DNA of 24,736 bases from JAAAOZ01 sp964496595 (GTDB lineage: Bacteria > Chloroflexota > Anaerolineae > B4-G1 > SLSP01), in contig CAZCAI010000066.1 in NCBI GenBank assembly GCA_964496595.1, positions 1 to 24,736 on the forward strand, given 5' to 3'. This document shows, piece after piece, positions 14,554 to 22,272 of this stretch. The notes under the pieces are model-generated. The model saw nothing but the letters and a program-made list of their open reading frames with translations, made no database searches and was not told the DNA's origin. Position numbers and translations under genes: made by a program. Every line of letters starts with the position of its first letter. Position 1 is the stretch's first letter.

Positions 14554-14790
14554 ATGACGTTCCAAACGGTGATTGCTCAGGATGGGATCTTTATTCCTCG
14601 GGAGTTACTGCCCGTTGGGGGAAAATGGGAGATGACCCGGCGAGGCTTGGAAATCATTCTGCGTCCTCAACAACCAGATCGAGAAACACTGGCCCAGTCG
14701 ATGGATGAGCGGCGAGAGCGTCTTCGTCAAAAGTTCGGACTCTTCGAAGATAGCAGCAAGTTAATCCGGGAAGCAAGAGACAACCGATGA
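14554..14790 (+). CDS. VapB/AbrB-like antitoxin
   Basis: A 78-residue protein. Its N-terminal half, MTFQTVIAQDGIFIPRELL, has the look of an AbrB/MazE-type swapped-hairpin DNA-binding module (short strands around DG.FIPRELL). The C-terminal half is charged and helical (MDERRERLRQKFGLFED) and would wrap the toxin. The ATG 14554 is preceded by GGAGG (14541-14545) at good spacing. Its TGA overlaps the toxin ATG (ATGA), the standard coupling in VapBC loci. In this family antitoxin and toxin normally autorepress their promoter. The fold assignment rests on short motifs and context. Confidence 0.7.
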   Translation: MTFQTVIAQDGIFIPRELLPVGGKWEMTRRGLEIILRPQQPDRETLAQSMDERRERLRQKFGLFEDSSKLIREARDNR

Positions 14791-15211
14791 AAAACCTCGT
14801 CGTAGATACTGGCGTAGTTGTAAAGTGGTTTCTGCCAGAGGTGGATAGTGACCGAGCGCTGGTACTGCGGGAGAATTTTCAAGCTGGCACAATAAACCTA
14901 CTGCGCCAGACTTATTGATAGTTGAATTCTCCAACGTGCTATGGAAGCAAAGGCAAGCGCTTGATATAGAAGAAGCGGAAAGGATATTAGTGGAGCTTCG
15001 CACTTGGGACCTCGACCTCATAGCTTCCGACAAATTACTTGATGAGGCCTTGAGACTTGCCTATGAGCACCAACGCACCGTTTATGATGCTCTCTATCTC
15101 GCCCTCGCACAACGAGAAGGGTGTGACCTCATCACCGCTGACGAACGACTCTACAACGCAGTCAAAAATCAACTGCCCTGGGTGAAGGGATTACATAACC
15201 TACCACTGTAA
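14787..15211 (+). pseudogene. VapC-type PIN-domain toxin with a one-base frameshift
   Basis: The PIN ribonuclease is split between two frames. Frame one gives MKNLVVDTGVVVKWFLPE and stops after 43 residues at TGA 14916. The following frame continues LLIVEFSNVLWK, VYDALYLALA and LITADERLYN to the stop at 15211. Adding one G after 14903 (CTGCGCC to CTGGCGCC) restores LLAPDLLIVEF and a 141-residue protein of normal VapC length. It would have the acidic residues expected of the active site: Asp7, Glu in VEFSN, Asp in YDALY and Asp in TADE. The lesion is either a true inactivating mutation or a sequencing/assembly error. The antitoxin gene is intact. Confidence 0.85.
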
Positions 15212-15258
15212 GCCAGATGCTTTAAGCTCCGCCCGCACATCCTCGTGCGAGCCTACAC

Positions 15259-16830
15259 TTACCCAACCTTCCCCGGATAGCCCGTGATCTCGCGGATCTC
15301 CTCGTAGAGCGGCTGGAGACGCGCGTACATCTCCTTGTACACGCGCTGATAGAGACCGTCGTAGATATCGCGCGTCTCAGGATTCGGCTCGAACACCTCG
15401 CCGATGTGCGTCATCTCCCGCACCGCCGTCTCAAAATCGGGATGCAGTCCCAGGCCCACGGCCACATTGATGGCCGCGCCCAAGCCGGAGGTCTCGTACA
15501 GATGGGGCCGGATCGTCGGCAGGCCGAAGACATCGGCGGTGAGTTGCATCGCCGCATCGCTCTGGGAGCCGCCGCCGGAGACGCGCAGCTCAGTGATGGG
15601 GACGCGCGTGCGCCGCTCGGTGCGCTCCTTCCCCTCGCGCAGCGCGTAAGCCAGACCCTCCAAAATCGCGCGGTAGAGATGCGCCCGCGTATGCACATCC
15701 CCAAAGCCGATGATCGCGCCTTTTGCCTCCGGCCCCGGCACTTTGATACCCGGCGACCAGTAAGGCTGGAGCATGAGGCCCATCGAGCCGGGCGGCGCTT
15801 GTTCAACTAAGCTATCGAAGAGAGCCTCCGGCGCCACGCCCCGATCAGCCGCCAGCCGCCGCTCGCGCAAGCCAAACTCCCGCTTGAACCAACTCACCAT
15901 CCAATAGCCGCGATAGATCTGCATCTCTAAGCTGTAGTGATTGGGCACGGCGGCGGGATAGGGCGGGATCAGGGGGATAATCTCCATATATTTCTGGTGC
16001 GTGGTGTTGATCGTGGCGGTGGTGCCGTAGCTGAGGCAGCCAATGTGCGACTCCAAGCTCCCCGCGCCGATCACCTCGCAGGCCTTGTCGGCGGCCGCCG
16101 CGATGATGGGCAGGCCGACGGGCAGACCGGTCGCGGCTGCCGCCTCGGCGTTGACCTCGCCCAGCAACTCCGCCGGCGGGATCAACGCGGGCAGCACGTC
16201 GCGATCCATCGGCACCGCCTGCCACTTCCAATCGCGAGGCTTGGCCCATTGCAGCCGCTTGTAATCGAAGGGAATGTAGCCCACCTGACAGCCTACCGAA
16301 TCGACAAAGCGCCCGGTCAATTTGTGGGTCAAATAGCCGGAGAGAAAGAGGAATTTGTGGGTCCGCGCCCAAATCTCCGGCTGGTGGACGCGAATCCAGT
16401 TGGCCTCCGCTTCCGCCTGGAAGTAGGCCACCGTCTCCGACATCCCGACGATCCAAAACGCCAGCCCCCACAAGCCGCGCACCGGTTTCAGCCCTTTGGT
16501 GCGGCGCTGGTCCAGCCAGACGATGGCCGGGCGCAGCGGATTGCCGCTCGCATCGACGTTGACGACCGTCGCCCGCTGCGTGGTCAGCGCCATTCCGGCG
16601 AGCGCCGCCTTCGGCACGTCCGTGATCTCCCACAACTGGCGACACACCTCACAAAGCGTGCGCCAGTAAAGATCGGCGTCCTGCTCCGCCCATCCCGGAC
16701 GCGGTGAAACGTAGGGATTAATGGGAATCTGGGCCTTATCGGCCATCCGGCCCCGTAGATCAAAGAGCAGAGCGCGCACGCTCTGCGTTCCTACGTCGAT
16801 GGCTAAGATGTAATCCTGTGAATGTGTCAT
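15259..16830 (-). CDS. FGGY-family carbohydrate kinase
   Basis: A 523-residue sugar kinase of the FGGY family (xylulokinase/glycerol kinase fold), transferring phosphate from ATP to a sugar or polyol. The N-terminal phosphate loop is YILAIDVGTQSVRALLFDLRG. The substrate-side motif PAIVWLDQRRTKG follows near residue 92, and the C-terminal domain has LRVSGGGSQSDAAMQLTADVFGLP and SGLGAAINVAVGLG. The substrate cannot be fixed from sequence. ATG 16830 is preferred: AAGAGG precedes it and the -10 box lies just upstream, so the in-frame ATG at 16872 would precede the transcription start. No sugar isomerase or transporter is adjacent. It is convergent with the toxin-antitoxin pair. Confidence 0.9.
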   Translation of the reverse strand: MTHSQDYILAIDVGTQSVRALLFDLRGRMADKAQIPINPYVSPRPGWAEQDADLYWRTLCEVCRQLWEITDVPKAALAGMALTTQRATVVNVDASGNPLRPAIVWLDQRRTKGLKPVRGLWGLAFWIVGMSETVAYFQAEAEANWIRVHQPEIWARTHKFLFLSGYLTHKLTGRFVDSVGCQVGYIPFDYKRLQWAKPRDWKWQAVPMDRDVLPALIPPAELLGEVNAEAAAATGLPVGLPIIAAAADKACEVIGAGSLESHIGCLSYGTTATINTTHQKYMEIIPLIPPYPAAVPNHYSLEMQIYRGYWMVSWFKREFGLRERRLAADRGVAPEALFDSLVEQAPPGSMGLMLQPYWSPGIKVPGPEAKGAIIGFGDVHTRAHLYRAILEGLAYALREGKERTERRTRVPITELRVSGGGSQSDAAMQLTADVFGLPTIRPHLYETSGLGAAINVAVGLGLHPDFETAVREMTHIGEVFEPNPETRDIYDGLYQRVYKEMYARLQPLYEEIREITGYPGKVG

Positions 16831-16862
16831 AGACCTCTTGGGATCAATTGGATTTTGATCCC

Positions 16863-16868
16863 AGTATA
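16863..16868 (-). promoter_or_regulatory. Extended -10 promoter of the FGGY kinase gene
   Basis: On the minus strand TGT-TATACT (the -10 at 16868-16863 preceded by TGT), with no good -35. The start near 16856 would be about 26 nt before the ATG. Confidence 0.45.
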
Positions 16869-16909
16869 ACACATCGTTCGGAGTTAGCTACGGCAACGCC
16901 TCGGAGATC

Positions 16910-17059
16910 TAGGGTTTTCCCATTTTATAATCACGCCCCATTCGCTCTAAGCGGATTGCCAAATCCGCACGTCTGGGGCATATTTTGAACGTGTTTTCAG
17001 CTTGCGCAAGCAAAACGGGGATCTGGCGATCCCCTTGGAGCAAGAATGGGAAAGCCCTA
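16910..17059. repeat. Cruciform-type interspersed palindromic repeat, copy B
   Basis: Outer arms 16910-16924 (TAGGGTTTTCCCATT) and 17045-17059 (AATGGGAAAGCCCTA) pair over 15 positions with one T-G. Inside are GCGGATT-GCCA-AATCCGC (16951-16968), an extra hairpin built on the palindrome GCTTGCGCAAGC (17000-17011) framed by GTTTT/AAAAC, and GGGGATC-TGGC-GATCCCC (17017-17034) followed by TTGGAGCAA. The first and last hairpins match copy A at 5761-5858 in reverse orientation. AGTTAGCTACG and CTCGGAG, also found in copy A, lie just outside at 16882-16907. It sits between the kinase and the transglutaminase genes. Confidence 0.8.
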
Positions 17060-17067
17060 CCCGGAGA

Positions 17068-19566
17068 TCATACGCCGGAGAGTGGCCGGCGAGGCAGCTC
17101 TTCTGGACGCGCAGGAGGCGGGCCGGGCGCGATCAGGAACCGGCGGCGATATAATTCGCGCCAGATCCAGTAGAGGATGAGTCGCCAGCGCAGCCGCCAC
17201 CAGGCTATCGCTATGCCGCGAGCGTCGTCAAGAACAACGGGCGTATAGAACACCTGGATGTAACGCTCGATCAACAGAGCGATCCCCTCGCCGATTGAAT
17301 CAAGCAGCTTACGCGGCCCTACGTCTTGAGGATACGCTTCCAATGGGCGCATGAAGGCCGCCTGGAACTCGTGGGGCGTCGCGCCGGGCGGAACGTAGAC
17401 GTGGAACCGGCGCCCATAGCGCCGCAGGCGACGATAGAGCCGCCGCATCCGGGCCGGCGGCGACAATGTGAGGAGCCACAGCATATCAATGACGCTCGCG
17501 ACGAGGCCGCCCCCCACAAAGAGAAGCAATGCGCGCAGCAACCAGCGCCCCGGCCGGAAATCGATCCCCTCATCGAGACGGGGCACCAATGGCTCGATCT
17601 CCTCATCTTCCGGCCAGTGCGCCTCATCCATCTCCGACGCGTGATCCAATACCTCGAAAGCCGCCGTCGGCTCGAACTCGATCCACCCGTGGGTGGGAAA
17701 GTAGAGCTCGACCCAGGCGTGCGCATCCGCTTCGGTGACGATGTAGCTTGCCGTCTCCGCATCGTAACTCCCGCTCGCGTAACCGACCACCAGCCGGGCG
17801 GGGAGGCCGGCCGCGCGCGCCAACACCACCATCGCGGTGGCGTAGTAATCACAGTAGCCCTCCTGCAAATCGAAGATAAAGAAATCCGCGATATCCCGGC
17901 CGGGCGGCGCGTAGGACACATCCAACGTGTAAGGGAACTGGCGCAAATACTGCTCGATGGCCCGCGCGCGGTCGTAGGGCGTTGGTTCGGTGGCTGTGAG
18001 ATCACGCGCCAATACCAACAGCCGCTCCGGCGTCGATTCCGGCAGTTGCAGATAACGATCCAAAATCCAATCAGGGTAGATGCCATCGTCGGCCCGCAGC
18101 TCCTCTGCGGCAACGATGGGAATGGCGGAATCGGCGCGATAGCCCCATGCCGGCTCATCATCCTCAGATGCCGCCGCTTCGCTTAAGGTCGCTGCGAAGA
18201 TCTCGCCAGGTGGCCGCCACGAGACTTCGTAAGGCTTATCGACGGCCATCAGCGTGCCCGCCACGTAGATGAGCTGATGGGTATCGTCCACCATCTCGAC
18301 CTCCTGGCGCACCCGACGCAGATGGGGCATCGCAAGCCGCGTCGCATGTTCCCCCATCTCATACTTCACCCGCTCCGTGCCGCTTGTCCGCCACCCCCCA
18401 CCCAGGTAGACATCGTAAGTGATGCTACGCCAATAATAGCGCGGCGCCAATAGCTGAAGATCGGGGACGATCGCGCGGGCCGGCGCGCCGGTCCGAATGA
18501 TCATCACGACATCCTCCGAAAGCTCTGGGCCAGAGCCGATGAGATGCTCACGCGGGAGATCGGTGCGCCGCGCCGAATCCATGGGCGAAGGCGCGGCCTT
18601 CTCTGGCTCCGGATCCATCTCCAAACCCATCGATTCGGACACTTGTCGTTGACCTTCATCCCGCGTGTACTCGCGCACCCAACGGACGAACTTATCGATA
18701 GACAGGGCCGGCGCTATCGCCGCGACGCTTACCGTCGCCGCCGCCACCAACAGCGCGATCACCATCATATCCTGCCACAGAGCGCGGGAGTAATCGATGT
18801 TCTGGCGCTCCCACCGCCGCTCGCGCGACCACTGGCGCATCAGCGCCATCAATATCAGCGTCAAACCGATGATCGGCAAGAGGATGGCCGATTTAGCGCC
18901 CGTGTACGCCAGGAGGAACGCGACCAGAGCGCCGCCGGGCGCGACGGCCAGCAGCGGGCGGATATGCCGTCGCGCCACCCACCCGGCCCAACTGCCACCG
19001 AGCCACATCGCCAGGCCCCACGTCAGCGTCGAAGCGACAGGATCGAAGACGCCGCGTCTATGAACAATCGCCCAAAGCCAGGTCAGGGGACGCATCAGCA
19101 ACACGGCCATATCGCCCCACACGCCGCTGAGCGCCGCCAGGGGCGCGAGGAGTGTCGCTAACTGGGGCGGGCCAAGCCAGGGCCAGGCCATGATCTCGAC
19201 CAGTAGCTTGAGGGCCGCGCGCGCAGCCAGAAGAAGATCGCCGCTCAAGCCGCCCACGCGGACGAGCAAGAAGGTCATCCCCAACAACATACTTATCGCA
19301 GCGGCCAAACCTGCGCGCATCGACGCCCCAAGCGAGGCTGTGCTCCACGCCAGGGTGATCGCCAACGCGGCCGTGAGGAACAGATACCCGGCTTGGAGGC
19401 CGGAGACCAAATTGGCCAGGCCACTCGCGACGCTGGCCATCACCAGCACGAGCAGCGCCCACAGGAGCACGGCCTTGGGGCCTAAGCGGCGGACAAGAGA
19501 TAAGATCAGCGTGGGGAGATGCAAATAGTGGGCGAAAGATCGACGGCTTCGTTTCCGTGTCGTCAT
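17068..19566 (-). CDS. Membrane-anchored transglutaminase-like protein (TgpA type)
   Basis: An 832-residue membrane protein. About six to eight hydrophobic segments occupy residues 15-270. A large extracytoplasmic part follows with a transglutaminase core, then a further membrane segment near 680-705 and a cytoplasmic DUF4129-like tail. The catalytic Cys572 lies in EGYCDYYATAM and His616 in DAHAWVEL. The third triad position, usually Asp in DPT, is Glu632 in FEPT. ATG 19566 is chosen because it overlaps the DUF58 stop (ATGA); an in-frame ATG exists six codons upstream. MoxR-DUF58-transglutaminase operons are widespread and linked to the envelope, but the natural substrate is unknown. The repeat copy B begins 8 nt beyond the stop. 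Confidence 0.9.
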   Translation of the reverse strand: MTTRKRSRRSFAHYLHLPTLILSLVRRLGPKAVLLWALLVLVMASVASGLANLVSGLQAGYLFLTAALAITLAWSTASLGASMRAGLAAAISMLLGMTFLLVRVGGLSGDLLLAARAALKLLVEIMAWPWLGPPQLATLLAPLAALSGVWGDMAVLLMRPLTWLWAIVHRRGVFDPVASTLTWGLAMWLGGSWAGWVARRHIRPLLAVAPGGALVAFLLAYTGAKSAILLPIIGLTLILMALMRQWSRERRWERQNIDYSRALWQDMMVIALLVAAATVSVAAIAPALSIDKFVRWVREYTRDEGQRQVSESMGLEMDPEPEKAAPSPMDSARRTDLPREHLIGSGPELSEDVVMIIRTGAPARAIVPDLQLLAPRYYWRSITYDVYLGGGWRTSGTERVKYEMGEHATRLAMPHLRRVRQEVEMVDDTHQLIYVAGTLMAVDKPYEVSWRPPGEIFAATLSEAAASEDDEPAWGYRADSAIPIVAAEELRADDGIYPDWILDRYLQLPESTPERLLVLARDLTATEPTPYDRARAIEQYLRQFPYTLDVSYAPPGRDIADFFIFDLQEGYCDYYATAMVVLARAAGLPARLVVGYASGSYDAETASYIVTEADAHAWVELYFPTHGWIEFEPTAAFEVLDHASEMDEAHWPEDEEIEPLVPRLDEGIDFRPGRWLLRALLLFVGGGLVASVIDMLWLLTLSPPARMRRLYRRLRRYGRRFHVYVPPGATPHEFQAAFMRPLEAYPQDVGPRKLLDSIGEGIALLIERYIQVFYTPVVLDDARGIAIAWWRLRWRLILYWIWRELYRRRFLIAPGPPPARPEELPRRPLSGV

Positions 19567-20864
19567 TCGGATAGGACCTTCCAACTGGTGGATTCCGGCT
19601 TGCGAAGAGGAATCACTTTACCCGTCCCCAACACCCGCCACTCCCACTGACCTTGTTTACCGGGCCGGCTCTCCGGGCGATCCAACACCTCGCGCGCAAT
19701 GGGATAGTAAGCAACGCCCCAATCGACCAACAGCGACTCGACCTCTGCACTGTACTTCCTGCCGGCGTCAAACGTGCTGGGATCTAACAACAACACGGTC
19801 GGAACCACGCCGCGCTGCATCAGGGGAAGCAGGGCCTCGACCCAGTGCGGATCTAACGAAGGTGTGATGATGATCAGGCTGGTGCGCTGTCCCACATCCG
19901 GCTGGATGCGGACGAGCACCTCGTGTAAGGGATGCGCCCCCAACGTGACCGTCGCCAACGCCCGGAGAATCTCCCACCGGTGGCCCTCGCCCTCATGCGG
20001 CGCGATCCAGACCAACTCCTCGCCCTGCGCAACCAGACCGACAGAGCGTCGCTGGCGGATGCCCCGGTCGGCCAGGGACGCGGCCAAGATCACACCGTGC
20101 TCCTGGGTGGCATCCAGACCCTCGCCCGCCTGCACATAGCGATCCATATCTAACACAATCCACCAATCTGCCGAGGGCATCCCATCAAATTCGCGCACAT
20201 ACAACTCATCGTGGTGCGCCGAAAGGCGCCAGTGGATCCAGCGCCGACTATCGCCGGGCACGTACTCCCGCACACTGGCCGCGCTGACCGTGCGCTCGAC
20301 GGCGCCAACGCGCAAGCGTCCCTGACCCGTTCGTCCGCCCGATGCGACCTCGATGGCCGGCAGCGGCACGATGGGCGGCAACACCAGCAACGGCATCATA
20401 GCGGGGTAATCCAGTTCGACGCTGTAGATGCCCAGGGGATCGCCGGTGCGGAGGCGCGTCGGGCCAAGTGTGAACAGTCCCCGGCGTTGACAGATAGCCT
20501 CGTCATGCCAGCGGATGGCATCGCGTATCCCCAGGCCGGTGCCGCGACTCACATCATATTCCGGCATGGTGGATTGATCCACAACTTCCACCCAGACGGC
20601 GGGCGCCCAAGCATCGTTGATGAGCGTGAATCGCTCCACCAAACGGTCGCCTACCTGCGCCCAACCAAAGCGCATCTCCCGCTTGAGTTGGAGATGGCGC
20701 TCCAGTTCCCAGGCCCAGAAGGTGCTGAGCAACCACGCGCCACCCAATCCAACGACGAGCATCCGCCATCCTCGATACGGGGTGAGAATTTCGATGACCA
20801 ACACCAGCAACGTCAGGATCGGCAGGAGCATATTCCGTAGCTTGATGTGGGGATGAATGTTCAT
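19563..20864 (-). CDS. DUF58 domain protein
   Basis: A 433-residue protein with two N-terminal membrane segments (about 11-27 and 31-48). The DUF58 core follows: GRTGQGRLRVGAVERTVSAASVREYVPGDSRRWIHWRLSAHHDELYVREFDG, about 170-225. Next comes a von Willebrand A-like fold starting WWIVLDMD. DUF58 proteins work with MoxR ATPases; a scaffold or chaperone-client role is inferred for the family. There is no strong ribosome-binding site before ATG 20864. A second Met at residue 12 is possible but no better. Its TGA overlaps the transglutaminase start. Confidence 0.88.
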   Translation of the reverse strand: MNIHPHIKLRNMLLPILTLLVLVIEILTPYRGWRMLVVGLGGAWLLSTFWAWELERHLQLKREMRFGWAQVGDRLVERFTLINDAWAPAVWVEVVDQSTMPEYDVSRGTGLGIRDAIRWHDEAICQRRGLFTLGPTRLRTGDPLGIYSVELDYPAMMPLLVLPPIVPLPAIEVASGGRTGQGRLRVGAVERTVSAASVREYVPGDSRRWIHWRLSAHHDELYVREFDGMPSADWWIVLDMDRYVQAGEGLDATQEHGVILAASLADRGIRQRRSVGLVAQGEELVWIAPHEGEGHRWEILRALATVTLGAHPLHEVLVRIQPDVGQRTSLIIITPSLDPHWVEALLPLMQRGVVPTVLLLDPSTFDAGRKYSAEVESLLVDWGVAYYPIAREVLDRPESRPGKQGQWEWRVLGTGKVIPLRKPESTSWKVLSE

Positions 20865-20897
20865 AGCTTGACTCTGTTTAATTTAAGAGCAGACCAG

Positions 20898-20933
20898 GGT
20901 GCAACGCACTATAAACCCGAAGTGCGTCGCGCC
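20898..20933. repeat. Inverted repeat between moxR and DUF58 genes
   Basis: GGTGCAACGCACT (20898-20910) and AGTGCGTCGCGCC (20921-20933) pair at 11 of 13 positions around a 10-nt loop. It lies in the 89-nt gap between two co-directional genes and lacks a T-tract on the minus strand. It looks more like an interspersed palindrome or mRNA-processing hairpin than a terminator. Confidence 0.55.
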
Positions 20934-20953
20934 TCATAAGACCGCAAGGATCA

Positions 20954-21913
20954 TCATCCCTGGGCCGGCGCATACCGGCTATCGGGCACCGGCGACTTAT
21001 CCAAGATCTCCGTCACGACATCCTCGGCGGAAACATCGCGCAGGCGCGCGCCGGGGCTGAGGATCAGGCGGTGCGCTAAGACGGCGCCGGCGACCGCCTT
21101 GATATCATCCGGCAGGACGTAGTCGCGGGCGTGGAGCGCGGCGCGCGCCTGCCCGGTGCGATAGAGCGTGAGGCTCCCGCGCGGGCTGGCGCCCAACGAA
21201 GTGTGATGATGCTCGCGCGTGCGCTGCACCAAGCGGACGATATACTCCTTCACTGCCGGAGCCACGTAGACGGATTTGATCGCCTCCTGGGCCTCGAGCA
21301 ATTCCTCGGCAGAGGAAATCGGCGCCAGATCTAAAATCGGGTGACGGAACTGTTGACGATCCATCACCTCGATCTCCTCGCGCAGACTGGGATAGCCGAG
21401 CCGAATGCGCATCAGGAAGCGATCCAATTGCGCTTCGGGCAACGCAAACGTGCCCTCGTACTCCACCGGATTCTGCGTCGCCATCACCATAAAAGGCGCC
21501 GGCAAGGGATGCGTGACGCCATCCACCGTAATCTGGCGCTCCTCCATCGCCTCTAAGAGCGCGGCCTGCGTCTTGGGCGTCGCCCGGTTAATCTCGTCGG
21601 TCAGGACAATCTGGGCCATCAGCGGCCCAGGCTGATATTCGAAGGTGCGCGTGGCCTGGTTGAAAATCGAGACGCCGGTGACATCACTGGGCAACATATC
21701 CGGCGTGAACTGAATCCGCCCAAAGGAGCAATCTAAGGAGCGCGCCAAACTTCGCGCCAACATCGTCTTCCCCACGCCGGGCACATCCTCGATGAGCAAA
21801 TGCCCCTGGCTCAACAGACCGATGACGGCCAACTCCACCGTCGGGCGCTTGCCAACGATCACCTGCTCAATATTGGCGACGACACGTTCCGCAAAATCCC
21901 GGACATTTCCCAT
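20954..21913 (-). CDS. MoxR-family AAA+ ATPase
   Basis: A 319-residue MoxR ATPase, an AAA+ chaperone-like protein. Walker A is EDVPGVGKTMLARSLA (about 43-58) and Walker B IVLTDEINRATPKTQAALLEAMEE. Sensor 1 is MATQNPVEYEGTFALPEAQLDRF; sensor 2/lid is SPRGSLTLYRTGQARAALHARDYVLPDDI. The start is ATG 21913, preceded by GGAGG at 5-nt spacing on the minus strand; an upstream in-frame ATG has no such support. It is the first gene of the moxR-DUF58-transglutaminase operon and probably assembles or activates a complex with the other two. Confidence 0.93.
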   Translation of the reverse strand: MGNVRDFAERVVANIEQVIVGKRPTVELAVIGLLSQGHLLIEDVPGVGKTMLARSLARSLDCSFGRIQFTPDMLPSDVTGVSIFNQATRTFEYQPGPLMAQIVLTDEINRATPKTQAALLEAMEERQITVDGVTHPLPAPFMVMATQNPVEYEGTFALPEAQLDRFLMRIRLGYPSLREEIEVMDRQQFRHPILDLAPISSAEELLEAQEAIKSVYVAPAVKEYIVRLVQRTREHHHTSLGASPRGSLTLYRTGQARAALHARDYVLPDDIKAVAGAVLAHRLILSPGARLRDVSAEDVVTEILDKSPVPDSRYAPAQG

Positions 21914-21942
21914 GTAATCCTCCGTGATTGGATATGGTAAAA

Positions 21943-21963
21943 CGTATTGCGTATTGCGTAATA
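21943..21963. repeat. Heptamer tandem repeat upstream of moxR
   Basis: Three consecutive 7-nt units: CGTATTG, CGTATTG, CGTAATA. They lie in the untranslated leader of moxR, about 30 nt before its start codon. Confidence 0.6.
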
Positions 21964-22087
21964 ACCTTTTATTTCGCACGAATCTTTGGGTGGGGCGATC
22001 TCGCGCAACCTTTGCAAGAAAGGCCTGTAACTAATACCCAAACGACGATTGCGAGGTTCACCACCGAAATCACCGCACCCTGGCTTA

Positions 22088-22115
22088 ATTGTAATATGAG
22101 TCACCTAGAACACAA
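22088..22115 (-). promoter_or_regulatory. Possible promoter of the moxR operon
   Basis: On the minus strand -10 TACAAT (22093-22088) with a poor -35 TTGTGT (22115-22110) at 16-nt spacing. The leader would be about 168 nt and includes the heptamer repeat. Confidence 0.4.
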
Positions 22116-22135
22116 AGCAACCGCGCCGGTGATTT

Positions 22136-22164
22136 TTGCGCTTCTGAGCATTCGCGGGTATGAT
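22136..22164 (+). promoter_or_regulatory. Possible promoter of the moeA unit
   Basis: -35-like TTGCGC (22136-22141), 17-nt spacer, -10 TATGAT (22159-22164). The start near 22171 would give a leader of about 100 nt. Together with the moxR promoter it makes this gap a divergent promoter region. Confidence 0.45.
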
Positions 22165-22233
22165 GGAGGTTGGCCCTATGGCCGGGCTGTTTCCCACAAT
22201 CCCTTAACGCACCAACAATAACGAAAACAGGAG

Positions 22234-22254
22234 TTGACTTTCGACTTTCGACTT
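22234..22254. repeat. Heptamer tandem repeat upstream of moeA
   Basis: Three 7-nt units TTGACTT, TCGACTT, TCGACTT directly before the ribosome-binding site of moeA. A degenerate relative lies at 119-150. Confidence 0.6.
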
Positions 22255-22272
22255 ATTTCCCAGGAGGCTACG

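Noticed and set aside
15937..16707. Long plus-strand frame opposite the FGGY kinase
   Set aside because: High GC keeps the antisense frame open; the kinase motifs on the minus strand are decisive.
21943..22254. CRISPR array between moxR and moeA
   Set aside because: The repeats are 7 nt in direct tandem without spacers, and there are no cas genes in the window.
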